A stretch of DNA of 64,000 nucleotides from Kitasatospora sp. MAA19 (GCF_029894125.1 NZ_JARXYZ010000030.1:1-64000), one strand, 5' to 3'. Counted from the stretch's first letter, positions 7,703 through 16,120 are shown. Notes: generated by a model not told the origin, from the letters alone. Numbers and translations are program-made.

Positions 7703-9316
7703 ATGGGTACGGGAACGGGAATGAACACGGGCGCCGGGGCGGGTGCGGGCACGGAGGCGAGGTCGGCCACGGGCGCGGGCACTCCGCTGACGGCGCGGCA
7801 GCTGATCGGGCTGCTGGTCGACCCGGGCAGCTTCCAGGGCTGGGACGAGCCGCCGGCCGACCCGCCCGCCGACCCCGGCTACCGCGCCTCCCTCCACCGG
7901 GCCCGCGAACGCACCGGCCTGGACGAGGCCGTCCTCACCGGCGCCGGACTGGTCGGCGGGCGACCGGTGGCGCTGGTCGCCTCCGAGTTCGGCTTCCTCG
8001 GCGGCTCGATCGGTGTCGCCACCGCCGAGCGCATCACCCGCGCCGTCGAGCGCGCCACCGCAGAACGGCTGCCGCTGCTCGCCCTGCCCGTCTCCGGCGG
8101 GACGCGCATGCAGGAGGGTTCGGCGGCCTTCCTGTGCATGCTGCGGATCACCGCCGCCGTCCAGGCACACCGCGCGGCCGGACTCCCCTATCTCACCTAT
8201 CTACGGAACCCGACCATGGGCGGGGTCTTCGCCTCCTGGGGCACGCTCGGCCAGCTGGTGTTCGCCGAGCCCGGCGCCCGGCTCGGCTTCCTCGGCCCGC
8301 GCGTGTACGAGGAACTGCGCGGCGTGGAGCTGCCCCCGGACGTGCAGCGGGCGGAGACACTGGCCGGGCGCGGCCTGGTGGACGCCGTCGTGCCGCCGCA
8401 GGAGCTGCGCGAGCTGGTCCGCCGCACGCTCGCCATCCTGGCCACCGCCGGGCCTGCCGCCCCCGCCGGGACTACCGCTGAACCCACGGACACCGCCGGG
8501 AGGCCCGAGCCCGAGCCCGAACCCGCGCCCGAGGCCGCGCCCACCGAGCGCCCCGACGCCTGGGACTCCGTCCACCGCACCCGACGCCCCGACCGCCCGG
8601 GTACCCGCGAGCTGCTGCGCCGCACCGCCGAGGAGCTGGTGCTGCTGGACGCCCCCGGCGGGCGGGACGGCGCGCTGGTCCGCGCGCTCGCCGTCCTCGG
8701 AGGCCGGCCGGTGCTGGTCGTCGGCCAGCAGCGGCAGACCCCGGAGCACGAGCGCCCGTTCACCGCCGCCGACCTGCGGGCCGTCCGGCGCACCGCGCGG
8801 GTGGCGGAGCAGCTGGGGCTGCCGCTGGTCACGGTGGTGGACACGGCGGGGGCCGAGCTGTCCGCCCAGGCCGAGCTGGACGGGATCGCGGTCGAGATCG
8901 CGCACTGCCTGACCACCCTGCTCGCGCTGCGCACGCCCGTCCTGGCAGTGCTGCTCGGCCAGGGTTCCGGCGGCGGCGCGCTGGCACTGCTCCCGGCAGA
9001 CCGGGTGATCGCCGCCGGGCACGCCTGGCTCGCACCACTGCCGCCGGAGGGCGCCTCCGCGATCGTCCACCGCGACGGCGGGCACGCCGCCGAGCTGGCC
9101 CGCACCCAGGGCATCGGCGCCCGCCACCTGGCGGAGGTCGGGCTGGTGGACGAGGTGGTCGAGGAGCGGCCGGACGCGGCCGACGAGCCCGCCGCGTTCT
9201 GCGCCCGGCTCGGGCTGGCGGTCGGTACGGCGCTCGACGGGCTGGCGACACGGCCGGAGCCGGACCGCCTCGCGGCGCGTGCCCTGCGTCACCGCCGGCT
9301 CGGCGACCTTCGCTGA
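7703..9316 (+). CDS. Acyl-CoA carboxyltransferase, fused beta and alpha halves
   Basis: A 537-residue protein with two crotonase-fold carboxyltransferase halves. The AccD-like half (about residues 60-250) has FGFLGGSIGVATAERI and PVSGGTRMQEG; the AccA-like half (about 300-510) has GGRPVLVVGQQ, VVDTAGAELSAQAE and GQGSGGGALALL. An acidic Pro/Glu-rich linker joins them. There is no zinc finger and no biotin carboxylase or carrier gene nearby, so partners must be encoded elsewhere. ATG 7703 follows a GGGG-containing site; the first 25 residues are Gly/Thr-rich and probably disordered. It makes malonyl-CoA or a substituted malonyl-CoA. Confidence 0.85.
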   Translation: MGTGTGMNTGAGAGAGTEARSATGAGTPLTARQLIGLLVDPGSFQGWDEPPADPPADPGYRASLHRARERTGLDEAVLTGAGLVGGRPVALVASEFGFLGGSIGVATAERITRAVERATAERLPLLALPVSGGTRMQEGSAAFLCMLRITAAVQAHRAAGLPYLTYLRNPTMGGVFASWGTLGQLVFAEPGARLGFLGPRVYEELRGVELPPDVQRAETLAGRGLVDAVVPPQELRELVRRTLAILATAGPAAPAGTTAEPTDTAGRPEPEPEPAPEAAPTERPDAWDSVHRTRRPDRPGTRELLRRTAEELVLLDAPGGRDGALVRALAVLGGRPVLVVGQQRQTPEHERPFTAADLRAVRRTARVAEQLGLPLVTVVDTAGAELSAQAELDGIAVEIAHCLTTLLALRTPVLAVLLGQGSGGGALALLPADRVIAAGHAWLAPLPPEGASAIVHRDGGHAAELARTQGIGARHLAEVGLVDEVVEERPDAADEPAAFCARLGLAVGTALDGLATRPEPDRLAARALRHRRLGDLR

Positions 9317-9869
9317 ACGCCCGGCGGCCTCCACCGAGGACTTCGCCTCCTGCACCGCCTTCACCGATGACATATCGGATATGACGGATATGGCGATGGA
9401 AATGGGCGAGGCGGATGTGGCGCCGGTCTCACCGAATGCAAGGTCATCTGCACGCAAAGTGCCGCCGGCAAATCGTCGAGTAACGGACAAATCGACCTAA
9501 CCGGTGAGTGCGCTCACATCGACTTGTGGTCAACGACGGGCGATAGTGGCCCGATCCGGACGGCCGCGCCGCTCACGGGGCGGGCAGGTGCGCAGGTCAC
9601 CACGGTCGGCGCGGTCGGCGCGCCACCCGCAACCGAGCCTTCGAATCCAAGGCGGCCACACCCGGTACGACGGCGCGTCGTACCAAGGGGGTCTTGGCAG
9701 CGGCCGATTCCGTCTGGCAACAATTGCTCCATCGCCAGCCGCTCCGGACACCTGTCCCGCCGGTCAGCGGCTAACTGCCACATCACGCCCCGCGACCTTA
9801 TCGGCCCCTGCCCGGCCACGGTCCAAGCGGGGCGTGACCCGGCCCAACCTGATTGAGGTCTTGTTCTTC
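9317..9869. promoter_or_regulatory. Long leader and promoter region of secreted transglycosylase
   Basis: The 553-bp gap is AT-richer in its first half. It holds a perfect palindrome CATATC-G-GATATG (9371-9383), a GTGAG/CTCAC repeat (9504-9517), a 9-bp hairpin GGTACGACG/CGTCGTACC (9664-9684) and an 11-bp inverted repeat TCACGCCCCGC/GCGGGGCGTGA enclosing about 30 nt (9783-9835). I looked for the c-di-AMP riboswitch common ahead of such genes and did not find its core, so the leader structure is unassigned. Confidence 0.5.
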
Positions 9870-10265
9870 ATGCCCACTTTCAAGCTCCGTATGCGCACTT
9901 CCGCCGCTGTTCTGGCCGGCACCGCCGGTCTGACCGCCCTGGGTGCGGGCGTGCTGCCCGCCACGGCGAACGCCGCCACCGCCTCCCCGAAGGCCCTGGC
10001 CGCCCAGATCGTCCCGGCCAACCAGCTGGCCTCGTTCAGCCAGATCATCGCCCACGAGTCCAGCTGGAACGTGACCGCGACCAACCCCAGCTCGGGCGCG
10101 TACGGCCTGGCCCAGGCACTGCCGGGCTCCAAGATGGCCACGCACGGCTCCGACTGGAGGACCAACCCGGTCACCCAGATCAAGTGGGCGCTGGACTACA
10201 TGAACTCCCGCTACGGCAGCCCGAACGCCGCCTGGAACTTCTGGCAGACCCACCACTGGTACTAA
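9870..10265 (+). CDS. Small secreted lytic transglycosylase-like protein
   Basis: A 131-residue protein with a signal peptide (about residues 1-35, ending ANA) and one compact SLT-like domain. The presumed catalytic glutamate is in IIAHESSWN (about residue 59), followed by SGAYGLAQALPG and a C-terminal WNFWQTHHWY. This form is widespread in streptomycetes and cleaves, or is thought to cleave, peptidoglycan glycan strands. ATG 9870 has a GAGG site about 12 nt upstream. The long structured leader suggests post-transcriptional control. Confidence 0.85.
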   Translation: MPTFKLRMRTSAAVLAGTAGLTALGAGVLPATANAATASPKALAAQIVPANQLASFSQIIAHESSWNVTATNPSSGAYGLAQALPGSKMATHGSDWRTNPVTQIKWALDYMNSRYGSPNAAWNFWQTHHWY

Positions 10266-10355
10266 GCCGACCGACTCGGCTCACCTGACTCCACCCGCAT
10301 CCTGACCACTCCCCCCTCACCCCGGGGGTCGGACAGGGATCACCGGGGTGCCCCC

Positions 10356-10397
10356 AGAGGGCCCGGGCCCGCGCGATCCGCGTGGCCCGGGCCCTCT
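10356..10397. terminator. Bidirectional terminator
   Basis: Perfect 14-bp inverted repeat, arms AGAGGGCCCGGGCC (10356-10369) and GGCCCGGGCCCTCT (10384-10397), between the convergent transglycosylase and HD-domain genes. Confidence 0.8.
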
Positions 10398-10491
10398 CGT
10401 GGTTCTCCCGGGCCCTCTCCTGGTTTCTTCCCCGGCCCGTCCGGCCGACCCAGCCGGGGCGCGCCGACCCGGCTCGCTCCGCCCCCCGCGC

Positions 10492-10950
10492 TCAGAGCTC
10501 GCCGGTGAGCCCGAGCAGTTCCCGCATCCGCGCGTACTTGGCGGCCAGCCGCTCGGCGGTCGCGGCGTCCAGCGTGGCCAGCCGCGCCGGGTCCGAGTTG
10601 TGCGCGAGGTCGGCGCGCTTGACCAGCAGCGCGCCGGGCGTGGCCAGGATGCGCGCGGTGTACGCCTCGACCGGCTCGTCGCGGCGCCGGGTGAGCGCAT
10701 CCACGATCGACTTGGCGGCCTCGGGCAGCGCGGCCCCCGCCAGCCACTCCCGGCTCAGCCGGTCGTCCTCGACGGTGTCGTGCAGCCACCCCGCCGCGAT
10801 CTGGGCGTCGCTGCCGCCGCGCGCGGCCGTCCCGTGCGCGACCGCCGCGATGTGCTCGCCGTACGGGTGGCCGTTCTTGTCGACCTGCCCCTCGTGCGCA
10901 CGGCGAGCGATCGCCTCCACCTCGGCCAGACTCAGGTATTCGGGCTCCAT
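10492..10950 (-). CDS. HD-domain protein, RelA/SpoT hydrolase-like
   Basis: A 152-residue protein that is essentially one HD phosphohydrolase domain: AHEGQ (about 18-22), HPYGEHIAAVAH (about 27-38), WLHDTVEDD (about 54-62) and KRADLAHN (about 117-124). The set H...HD...D is the metal-binding signature shared with the (p)ppGpp hydrolase domain of SpoT and with small Mesh1-like hydrolases. There is no synthetase or ACT domain. A small alarmone hydrolase or other nucleotide phosphohydrolase is plausible; no substrate can be fixed from sequence. Confidence 0.8.
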   Translation of the reverse strand: MEPEYLSLAEVEAIARRAHEGQVDKNGHPYGEHIAAVAHGTAARGGSDAQIAAGWLHDTVEDDRLSREWLAGAALPEAAKSIVDALTRRRDEPVEAYTARILATPGALLVKRADLAHNSDPARLATLDAATAERLAAKYARMRELLGLTGEL

Positions 10951-11146
10951 CGGTTCATCGTAGGCCCGTGGTCGGCATCGGTTCGGCCCAGAGTTCGTCT
11001 CACGATTCCCGCCGCGCGCTGATGCGACGCGAAGTGTGGGACGAGCCCCAGGGCCGTGGTCGGCCCGTTCGCGCCCGCTGGTTTACTGCCCCGGGGCGGG
11101 CGATCCCCGCACCACCCGGCAGACCGTCCGAGTGATCCGAGGAACC

Positions 11147-12070
11147 ATGCCCTCCCTGCACCCCCTGCTGTCCGGATTCGCCCCGATCTGGGCGCTCACC
11201 GGTGTCGGTTACCTGGTCGGCCGGACCGGGCTGCTCGGGCCGCACGCGGAGCCGGTGCTCAACCGGTTCGTCTTCCACGTGGCGATGCCGGCCGCGCTGT
11301 TCCTGATGATCGTCCGCACCCCGCTGGAACGGTTCGCCAACCCGTCGATGCTCGCCTTCGCCGGGGGCACCGCCCTCGCGATCAGCCTCGGACTGCTCGC
11401 CGGGCGCCTGCTGTTCCGGCGCGAGTCCGGCGAGCTGGCGATCGGCGCGATGGCCTCCGGGTACGTCAACTCGGCCAACCTCGGCATCCCGGTGGCCATG
11501 CAGGTCCTCGGCGACGCCTCCTTCGTCGCGCCGGTGGTGCTGTTCCAGATCCTGGTGGTCACGCCCGCCGTCCTGGCCGTCCTCGACAGCGGCGCGGCCG
11601 GGCGCCGGGCCCTGCTCACCCTGCCGCTGCGCAACCCCATCCTGCTGGCCACCGCGCTCGGCGCCGCCGCCTCCGCCGCCGGCCTGCACCTGCCCGCCGA
11701 ACTGAACCGCTCCTGCGAACTGCTCGGCGGCGCCGGCGTACCGACCGCCCTGGTCGCCCTCGGCATGTCGCTGCACAACCGCCCGCCGGCCACCGGGCGT
11801 TCACGCCACGCCGAGGTCGGACTGACGGTCCTGATCAAGACCCTGATACAGCCGCTGGCCGCCTTCGCGGTGGCCGGCCCGCTGCTCCACCTGCCCGCCC
11901 ACCAACTGCTCACCGTGGTGCTCTTCTCCGCCCTGCCCACCGCACAGAACGTCTACGTCTACGCCCGCGAGTACGGGCAGAGCGCCGGGCTCGCCAGGGA
12001 CGTGGTGCTCTGGTCGACCCTGCTGTCGATGGCGACCCTCTCGGTGATCAGCTGGTCCCTCGCGCCGTAG
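11147..12070 (+). CDS. AEC (auxin efflux carrier) family transporter
   Basis: A 307-residue integral membrane protein with about ten hydrophobic segments. The conserved first helix PIWALTGVGYLVGR and the broken-helix segment SGYVNSANLGIPVAM (about residues 103-117) with Asn and Pro are typical of the AEC/PIN-like fold. Bacterial members export or exchange small organic acids such as malate or malonate. ATG 11147 has GAGGA about 5 nt upstream. No neighbour points to a substrate. Confidence 0.85.
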   Translation: MPSLHPLLSGFAPIWALTGVGYLVGRTGLLGPHAEPVLNRFVFHVAMPAALFLMIVRTPLERFANPSMLAFAGGTALAISLGLLAGRLLFRRESGELAIGAMASGYVNSANLGIPVAMQVLGDASFVAPVVLFQILVVTPAVLAVLDSGAAGRRALLTLPLRNPILLATALGAAASAAGLHLPAELNRSCELLGGAGVPTALVALGMSLHNRPPATGRSRHAEVGLTVLIKTLIQPLAAFAVAGPLLHLPAHQLLTVVLFSALPTAQNVYVYAREYGQSAGLARDVVLWSTLLSMATLSVISWSLAP

Positions 12071-12136
12071 GACTTGTCCGGCGGTTCCGCCCGGCAGGTG
12101 ACCGCCACCCGTACCGGGCACGACAGTTGTCCCCCG

Positions 12137-12268
12137 CAAGCCGTACCACGTGGACAGGCAGCGGCGCGATAGCCCGGCCTCGGCAGCGACGTGCGCGCTC
12201 GGCCGGCCAGCGTCGATCCGCAGGCACAACCGCAGACGTCCCTCGGGAGTGAGCGGTGCGTTCCGGTG
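12137..12268 (-). pseudogene. Remnant of IS481-type transposase N-terminus
   Basis: Reading the minus strand from 12268 gives about 44 codons that begin HRNAPLTPEG, continue through AHVAAEAGLSRRC and end WYGL. This is the N-terminal helix-turn-helix of IS481-family transposases, which usually start MSHRNAPLT. The start codon and the whole catalytic (rve) domain are missing and no terminal repeats are evident. It lies in the gap between the AEC carrier and the VOC gene. Confidence 0.7.
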
Positions 12269-12358
12269 CCCCTGCGGTCGGCGCTCCTGGACTCGGCGGA
12301 CGCGCTCATCGGGAACCCTGAGATCTCAAGGCTCCCGCGTGAGCGGCTGTGCCTGGCG

Positions 12359-12757
12359 TCAACGTGCGAACTTCTCGATGGCCTCCGGGGTGACGGGGGT
12401 GAAGAAGTTGACGAGGTTGCCGTCGGGGTCGCGGAACAGCAGCGACCGGTTGCCCCAGGGCATCGTGGTGGGCTCGTTGACGAAGTCGGTGACGAAGCCG
12501 GTCAGGTTCTGGTGAACGCGGTCCACGTCGTCGACGCGGAACTCGGTGATCACGCTGTGGTTGGCCGCCGGGCGTGCGGAGCCCGGGGCGAACAGCGGTA
12601 CGGTGCGGGTGCCGGCGATCGCGAGGGTGGCGTTGGGGGTCTTGAGTTCGGCGAAGTCCGCGGTGGCCCACATCGCCTGCACCCCCGTGGCTCGCTCGTA
12701 GAACTCGACGAGGCGCGCGACGTCGCCGGTAATGATGCGGATCGAGACGAAGTCCAT
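12359..12757 (-). CDS. VOC family (glyoxalase-like) protein
   Basis: A 132-residue single-chain vicinal oxygen chelate protein. The two beta-alpha-beta-beta-beta halves start at MDFVSIRIITGDVARLVEFY and at HSVITEFRVDDVDR (about residue 67). The strand LLFRDPDGNLVNFFTP (about 106-121) is the usual final strand. Metal ligands are not obvious as a complete set, so enzyme, binding or resistance protein cannot be separated. Its start has a strong AAGGAG site. It is divergent from the WYL regulator 92 bp away, which probably controls it. Confidence 0.85.
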   Translation of the reverse strand: MDFVSIRIITGDVARLVEFYERATGVQAMWATADFAELKTPNATLAIAGTRTVPLFAPGSARPAANHSVITEFRVDDVDRVHQNLTGFVTDFVNEPTTMPWGNRSLLFRDPDGNLVNFFTPVTPEAIEKFAR

Positions 12758-12837
12758 GGTGATCTCCTTAGCTGATGGGGTCGCTGCACATCGCAGGCTA
12801 GGAGAAATAGTGGACAGAATCGGTCCTGTATTCACCT

Positions 12838-12843
12838 TAGGCT
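12838..12843 (+). promoter_or_regulatory. Leaderless promoter -10 of WYL regulator
   Basis: TAGGCT at 12838-12843 lies exactly six bases before ATG 12850, the spacing of a leaderless actinobacterial transcript, and there is no Shine-Dalgarno sequence. Confidence 0.55.
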
Positions 12844-12849
12844 GTGCAC

Positions 12850-13839
12850 ATGCCTCGACCCACCGGCCGCGTGCTGACACTCCTGGAGCTGCTGCAGTCG
12901 GGCGGCACCCGGACGGTGGCCGAACTCGCCGACCGTCTCGGCGTTGATGGGCGCACCGTGCGGCGGTATGTGGATCATCTGATCGACCTTGACGTGCCCG
13001 TGGAGTCGGTGCGCGGCCGCTACGGCGGGTACCGGCTCGCCCCCGGGTACCGTTTGCCTCCGCTCATGCTCAGCGATGACGAGGCGCTGGCCGTGCTGCT
13101 CGGCTTGGTCGCCGGCCGCCGAACAGGGTTGATGACGGCGGAGCGCACGGCGAGCGAGACGGTGTCGGCCAAGATCCGGCGGGTGCTGCCCAAGCACGTC
13201 GCCCGCCGGCTCGACACACTCCTGGAATCTCTCGCCTTCACGGATCAGCCCGGTGAGTTCGCCACCCCGGACGCCGGGGTCCTGCTCACCATCGCCGATG
13301 CGGTACGCCACCGCCGACCGGTCTCGATCAGATACACCGACCGCGACGGCCGGCGCAGCGAACGCACACTGCACGCGTACGGGATCGTCGCCCATGCGGG
13401 CCGGTGGTACGTCACGGGCGCGGACCCCGAGATCGGCAAGGACCGAACCTTCCGGCTCGATCGCATCGCAGACGCGCGGACCCTGCCCGGCTCATTCGAG
13501 GCGCCCGTGGGTCCCGATCCGGCACAGCGCGTGTTGTCAGGGTTCGCCACGGCTGAGTACCGGCATGAGGTGACCTTGCGGATCCACGGGACCGTCGAGC
13601 AGATCCGCGCCCACCTTCCCGCCAGCGTCGCGAGCCTGGAGGAGCAGGCGCCCACGGCGGGCAAGGACCGGGCGACCGAGCGCTGGCTGCGCGTCGAACT
13701 ACGGGCGGAGCGGCTCGACTGGTTGCCTCCGGCACTCGCCTCACTCGACCGGCCGTTCGTCATCGAGCGCCCCGATGAACTGCGCGACCTCGTCATCGCG
13801 CTCGCCGATCGCCTCGCGTCCTCCGCCCGCCAAGCCTGA
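12850..13839 (+). CDS. HTH/WYL-domain transcriptional regulator
   Basis: A 329-residue regulator. The N-terminal winged helix (about residues 5-60) contains VAELADRLGVDGRTVRRYVDHL; the WYL domain begins near SIRYTDRDGRRSERTLHAYG (about 155-175) with the variant triad in AGRWYVTG; a C-terminal WCX segment follows. WYL domains sense nucleotides or other ligands. GTG 12844 is an alternative start two codons earlier, but the -10 element favours ATG 12850. It is divergent from the VOC protein gene, its likely target. Confidence 0.85.
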   Translation: MPRPTGRVLTLLELLQSGGTRTVAELADRLGVDGRTVRRYVDHLIDLDVPVESVRGRYGGYRLAPGYRLPPLMLSDDEALAVLLGLVAGRRTGLMTAERTASETVSAKIRRVLPKHVARRLDTLLESLAFTDQPGEFATPDAGVLLTIADAVRHRRPVSIRYTDRDGRRSERTLHAYGIVAHAGRWYVTGADPEIGKDRTFRLDRIADARTLPGSFEAPVGPDPAQRVLSGFATAEYRHEVTLRIHGTVEQIRAHLPASVASLEEQAPTAGKDRATERWLRVELRAERLDWLPPALASLDRPFVIERPDELRDLVIALADRLASSARQA

Positions 13840-13948
13840 CAGCGAGGAACCAAGGGCCGGAGCCTCCGCGCGACCCCAGCATCTGCCTGCTGCGCGAGGA
13901 GCACCCAGGGCCGCACTACGGCGAGTCCTGGTTCTGACACCCCGCCGG

Positions 13949-14404
13949 TCACTCCCGTCTGGCGGCGGCCACCACCTCGGTCATGGCCTCCAGGAAGCGC
14001 CGGGCCGTCGCCAGCTCCACCGGGTCGAACCGCCCCATCTCCGCGACCAGATCGCCGATCAGCCCGCCGAAGAAGCCCTGGCCCAACGCCATCGCCCGCT
14101 CCTCGACCACCAGCCGCACCTTCCGCCGGTCCTGCGGGTCCCGCTCGCGGCGGATCAGCCCGAGCCGCTCCAGCCGGTCCACCAGGCTGGTGGTACCCGC
14201 CGAGTTCAACCGCAGCGCCTCCCCGAGCCGGCCCGGGGTGACCACCCGGCCGGCCCGGGCGGCGTCCAGCAGGTGGATCAGCGCCCGCAGATCGGTCGGG
14301 TGCAGACCGTTGCGGGCCGCGAACTCGGCTCCGAACAGGTCGAGTTCGACGGTCAGGCCGCGCAGCAGGTGGACCAGTCGCAGCGGATCCTCAGCCTCGG
14401 ACAC
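13949..14404 (-). CDS. MarR family transcriptional regulator
   Basis: A 151-residue MarR protein with the winged helix at about residues 55-105, including VVTPGRLGEALRLNSAGTTSLV and the wing RRERDPQDRRKVRLVV. The GTG start at 14404 has an AGGAAGGA site upstream; the open frame extends further without a better start. It is divergent from the hydrolase gene at 14502, and two inverted repeats lie between them, so it very likely controls both genes. Confidence 0.85.
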   Translation of the reverse strand: MSEAEDPLRLVHLLRGLTVELDLFGAEFAARNGLHPTDLRALIHLLDAARAGRVVTPGRLGEALRLNSAGTTSLVDRLERLGLIRRERDPQDRRKVRLVVEERAMALGQGFFGGLIGDLVAEMGRFDPVELATARRFLEAMTEVVAAARRE

Positions 14405-14421
14405 CCTCTCGTCCTTCCTCC

Positions 14422-14457
14422 GGCACGCATGTGCCAATATTCTCTCGTTGAGCGAGA
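14422..14457. promoter_or_regulatory. Candidate MarR operators
   Basis: Two inverted repeats sit in the 97-bp divergent region: GGCAC-GCAT-GTGCC (14422-14435) and TCTCG-TTGAG-CGAGA (14443-14457). Confidence 0.5.
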
Positions 14458-14501
14458 TACTTGTGCAGCGAGTGATTCCATCATCCCCGCGGAGGCCCAT
14501 C

Positions 14502-15389
14502 ATGTCCGCCCGCACCGCCGGCTCCCCCACCCGCACCGCCGCCTTCCTCACCGCCTACGACGCACTGCTGGCCCGCTGGCCCGTCCCGGTCGAGCCGCAC
14601 ACCGTCCGAACCCCCCACGGCACCACCCGGATCAACGCCTGCGGCCCGCGCGACGGCCGCCCCCTCGTCCTCCTGCACGGCGGCGGCGCCACCTCCACCA
14701 TGTGGTTCGCCAACGTCGCCGCGTGGACGGCCGCCGGGCACCGCGTCCTCGCCCTCGACCTGATCGGCGACCCCGGCCGCAGCGTCCACGACGGCGTCGC
14801 GCTCACCGACGTCCCCGGACTGCTCGGCTGGCTGGACGCCGTCCTCGACCGACTCGGCGTCCCCCGGGCCGACTTCTGCGGCCACTCCTACGGCGGCTGG
14901 ATCGCCCTGGAGTACGCCCTGCACGCGCCCGAGCGGGTCGGCCGGCTCGCCCTCCTCGACCCCACCCAGTGCTTCGCCGGCTTCCACCCCGGCTACCTGC
15001 TGCGCGCCCTGCCGCTCTTCCTCCCCCGCCGCGACGCCTCCCGGGCCCGCTCCTACCTCGACTGGGAAACCGGCGGCGGCCCCCGCCTGGACGCCGACTG
15101 GCGGGAGGTCTACGCCCTCGGGTACGCCGACTTCCCCGCCGCTCGCGTCATCACCGGGCCCCGCCCCGGCCCCGACCGCCTGCGCACCCTCACCACCCCG
15201 ACCCTCGCCCTGTTCGCCGAGCACAGCCGCACCCACCGCGCCGCCCAGGTCGCCGAGGCCGCACGCCGGGCCCTGCCCGAGGCGACGGTCGCCGTCCTCC
15301 CGGGTCTCTCCCACCACAGCCTCCCCATGGCGGGCGCGCCGGAGGTCAACCCCCGGCTGGCCGCATTCCTCGCCGCCGCACGCACCTGA
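14502..15389 (+). CDS. Alpha/beta hydrolase
   Basis: A 295-residue hydrolase with the classic layout: oxyanion loop LLHGGGATSTMW (about residues 56-67), nucleophile elbow GHSYGGW (serine near 131), an Asp/Glu in LALFAEHS (about 236-243) and the catalytic histidine in GLSHHSLPMA (about 270-279). It has no signal peptide. Many such hydrolases paired with a divergent MarR gene detoxify or use small esters; the substrate is unknown. ATG 14502 has GGAGG seven bases upstream. Confidence 0.85.
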   Translation: MSARTAGSPTRTAAFLTAYDALLARWPVPVEPHTVRTPHGTTRINACGPRDGRPLVLLHGGGATSTMWFANVAAWTAAGHRVLALDLIGDPGRSVHDGVALTDVPGLLGWLDAVLDRLGVPRADFCGHSYGGWIALEYALHAPERVGRLALLDPTQCFAGFHPGYLLRALPLFLPRRDASRARSYLDWETGGGPRLDADWREVYALGYADFPAARVITGPRPGPDRLRTLTTPTLALFAEHSRTHRAAQVAEAARRALPEATVAVLPGLSHHSLPMAGAPEVNPRLAAFLAAART

Positions 15390-15479
15390 CCCCCCTGACG
15401 CGGCCGACCAGTGCCGGTGGAGCATCGGCGGAGCCGCCAGCGAAGCGGAGGTGGCTTCGCTCCGTCGAACATGCCGGTG

Positions 15480-15640
15480 GACGAGAGCCACCCGGGCGAC
15501 GGGACCGGGAGCCGGCGCTGCTCTGCGCAGGGCGAACCCTGACCGATCGTGCCGAGCCTCGCCGTGAGGTGCCGGATCGGGCCGACTGGCGGTACGCCGC
15601 GATGGTCGGCCTGCGGGTCTGCCCTGGGAGGTCTGCCCTG
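15480..15640 (+). pseudogene. Possible IS1182-type transposase scrap
   Basis: The plus strand around 15538-15612 reads LTDRAEPRREVPDRADWRY, which resembles the LTDRQAAEAVRxRxDWKY segment of IS1182-family transposases. Only this stretch is recognisable; the rest of the gap (15390-15756) is unassigned and has three short GGTCTGCCCTGGGA-type repeats at about 15616-15655. This is a weak, memory-based match. Confidence 0.3.
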
Positions 15641-15761
15641 GGAGGTCTGCCGGTCAGCGGGGCAGGGTCTGGGTGATGCGCCACCGGTCCTGCGGGGCAC
15701 ACCACACGCTCACACGCCCCACGGGCCTCCGAAAGAGGAGACTTCCTCCCCGGAATGACGG

Positions 15762-15791
15762 CGCCCCTGTCCGTCAACTCGGACAGGGGCG
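15762..15791. terminator. Terminator downstream of DUF1876 gene
   Basis: Perfect inverted repeat, arms CGCCCCTGTCCG and CGGACAGGGGCG around a 6-nt loop, about 65 nt past the DUF1876 stop codon on the minus strand. Confidence 0.7.
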
Positions 15792-15856
15792 TCGAGTACC
15801 CAGCGCCGAGAGCGAGTTAGCTCTGCCGAACTCGGTCACCCGCCGGGCGGCGGAGG

Positions 15857-16120
15857 TCAGTAGATCAGGTATCCCGGACGGTGTCCTTCGTCGTCGATCT
15901 CCCCAGTGGCCTGGGCCCGCAGCTTGCGGGACAGTGCCTCCAGGGCTCGGGAGGCCGCGACCTCCTCGCCGATCCGGGCGAGCGGGCGGTCCTCCGTGCT
16001 CTTCACGGACTCGCCGTGCGCGCTCAGGCCCGGCGCCCTGGCTCCGGTGAGTCTGGCCTCGCAGGCCGTGTGTACACCGTCTTCCTCGAAGCTCAGCTCC
16101 ACGTCCCACTGGTTGTGCAT
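15857..16120 (-). CDS. DUF1876 domain protein
   Basis: An 87-residue protein starting MHNQWDVELSFEEDG and containing TACEARLTGA and the Ala-rich helix EEVAASRALEALSRKL (about 53-68). This is the small actinobacterial DUF1876 family, which has a double-stranded RNA-binding-like fold; no function is established that I know of. The start has an excellent AGGAGG site. It is a single-gene unit with its own terminator. Confidence 0.8.
   Translation of the reverse strand: MHNQWDVELSFEEDGVHTACEARLTGARAPGLSAHGESVKSTEDRPLARIGEEVAASRALEALSRKLRAQATGEIDDEGHRPGYLIY

Noticed and set aside
9640..9660. TTCGAATCC resembling a tRNA T-loop
   Set aside because: The flanking bases do not form a T-stem or acceptor stem, and no anticodon arm lies at the right distance.
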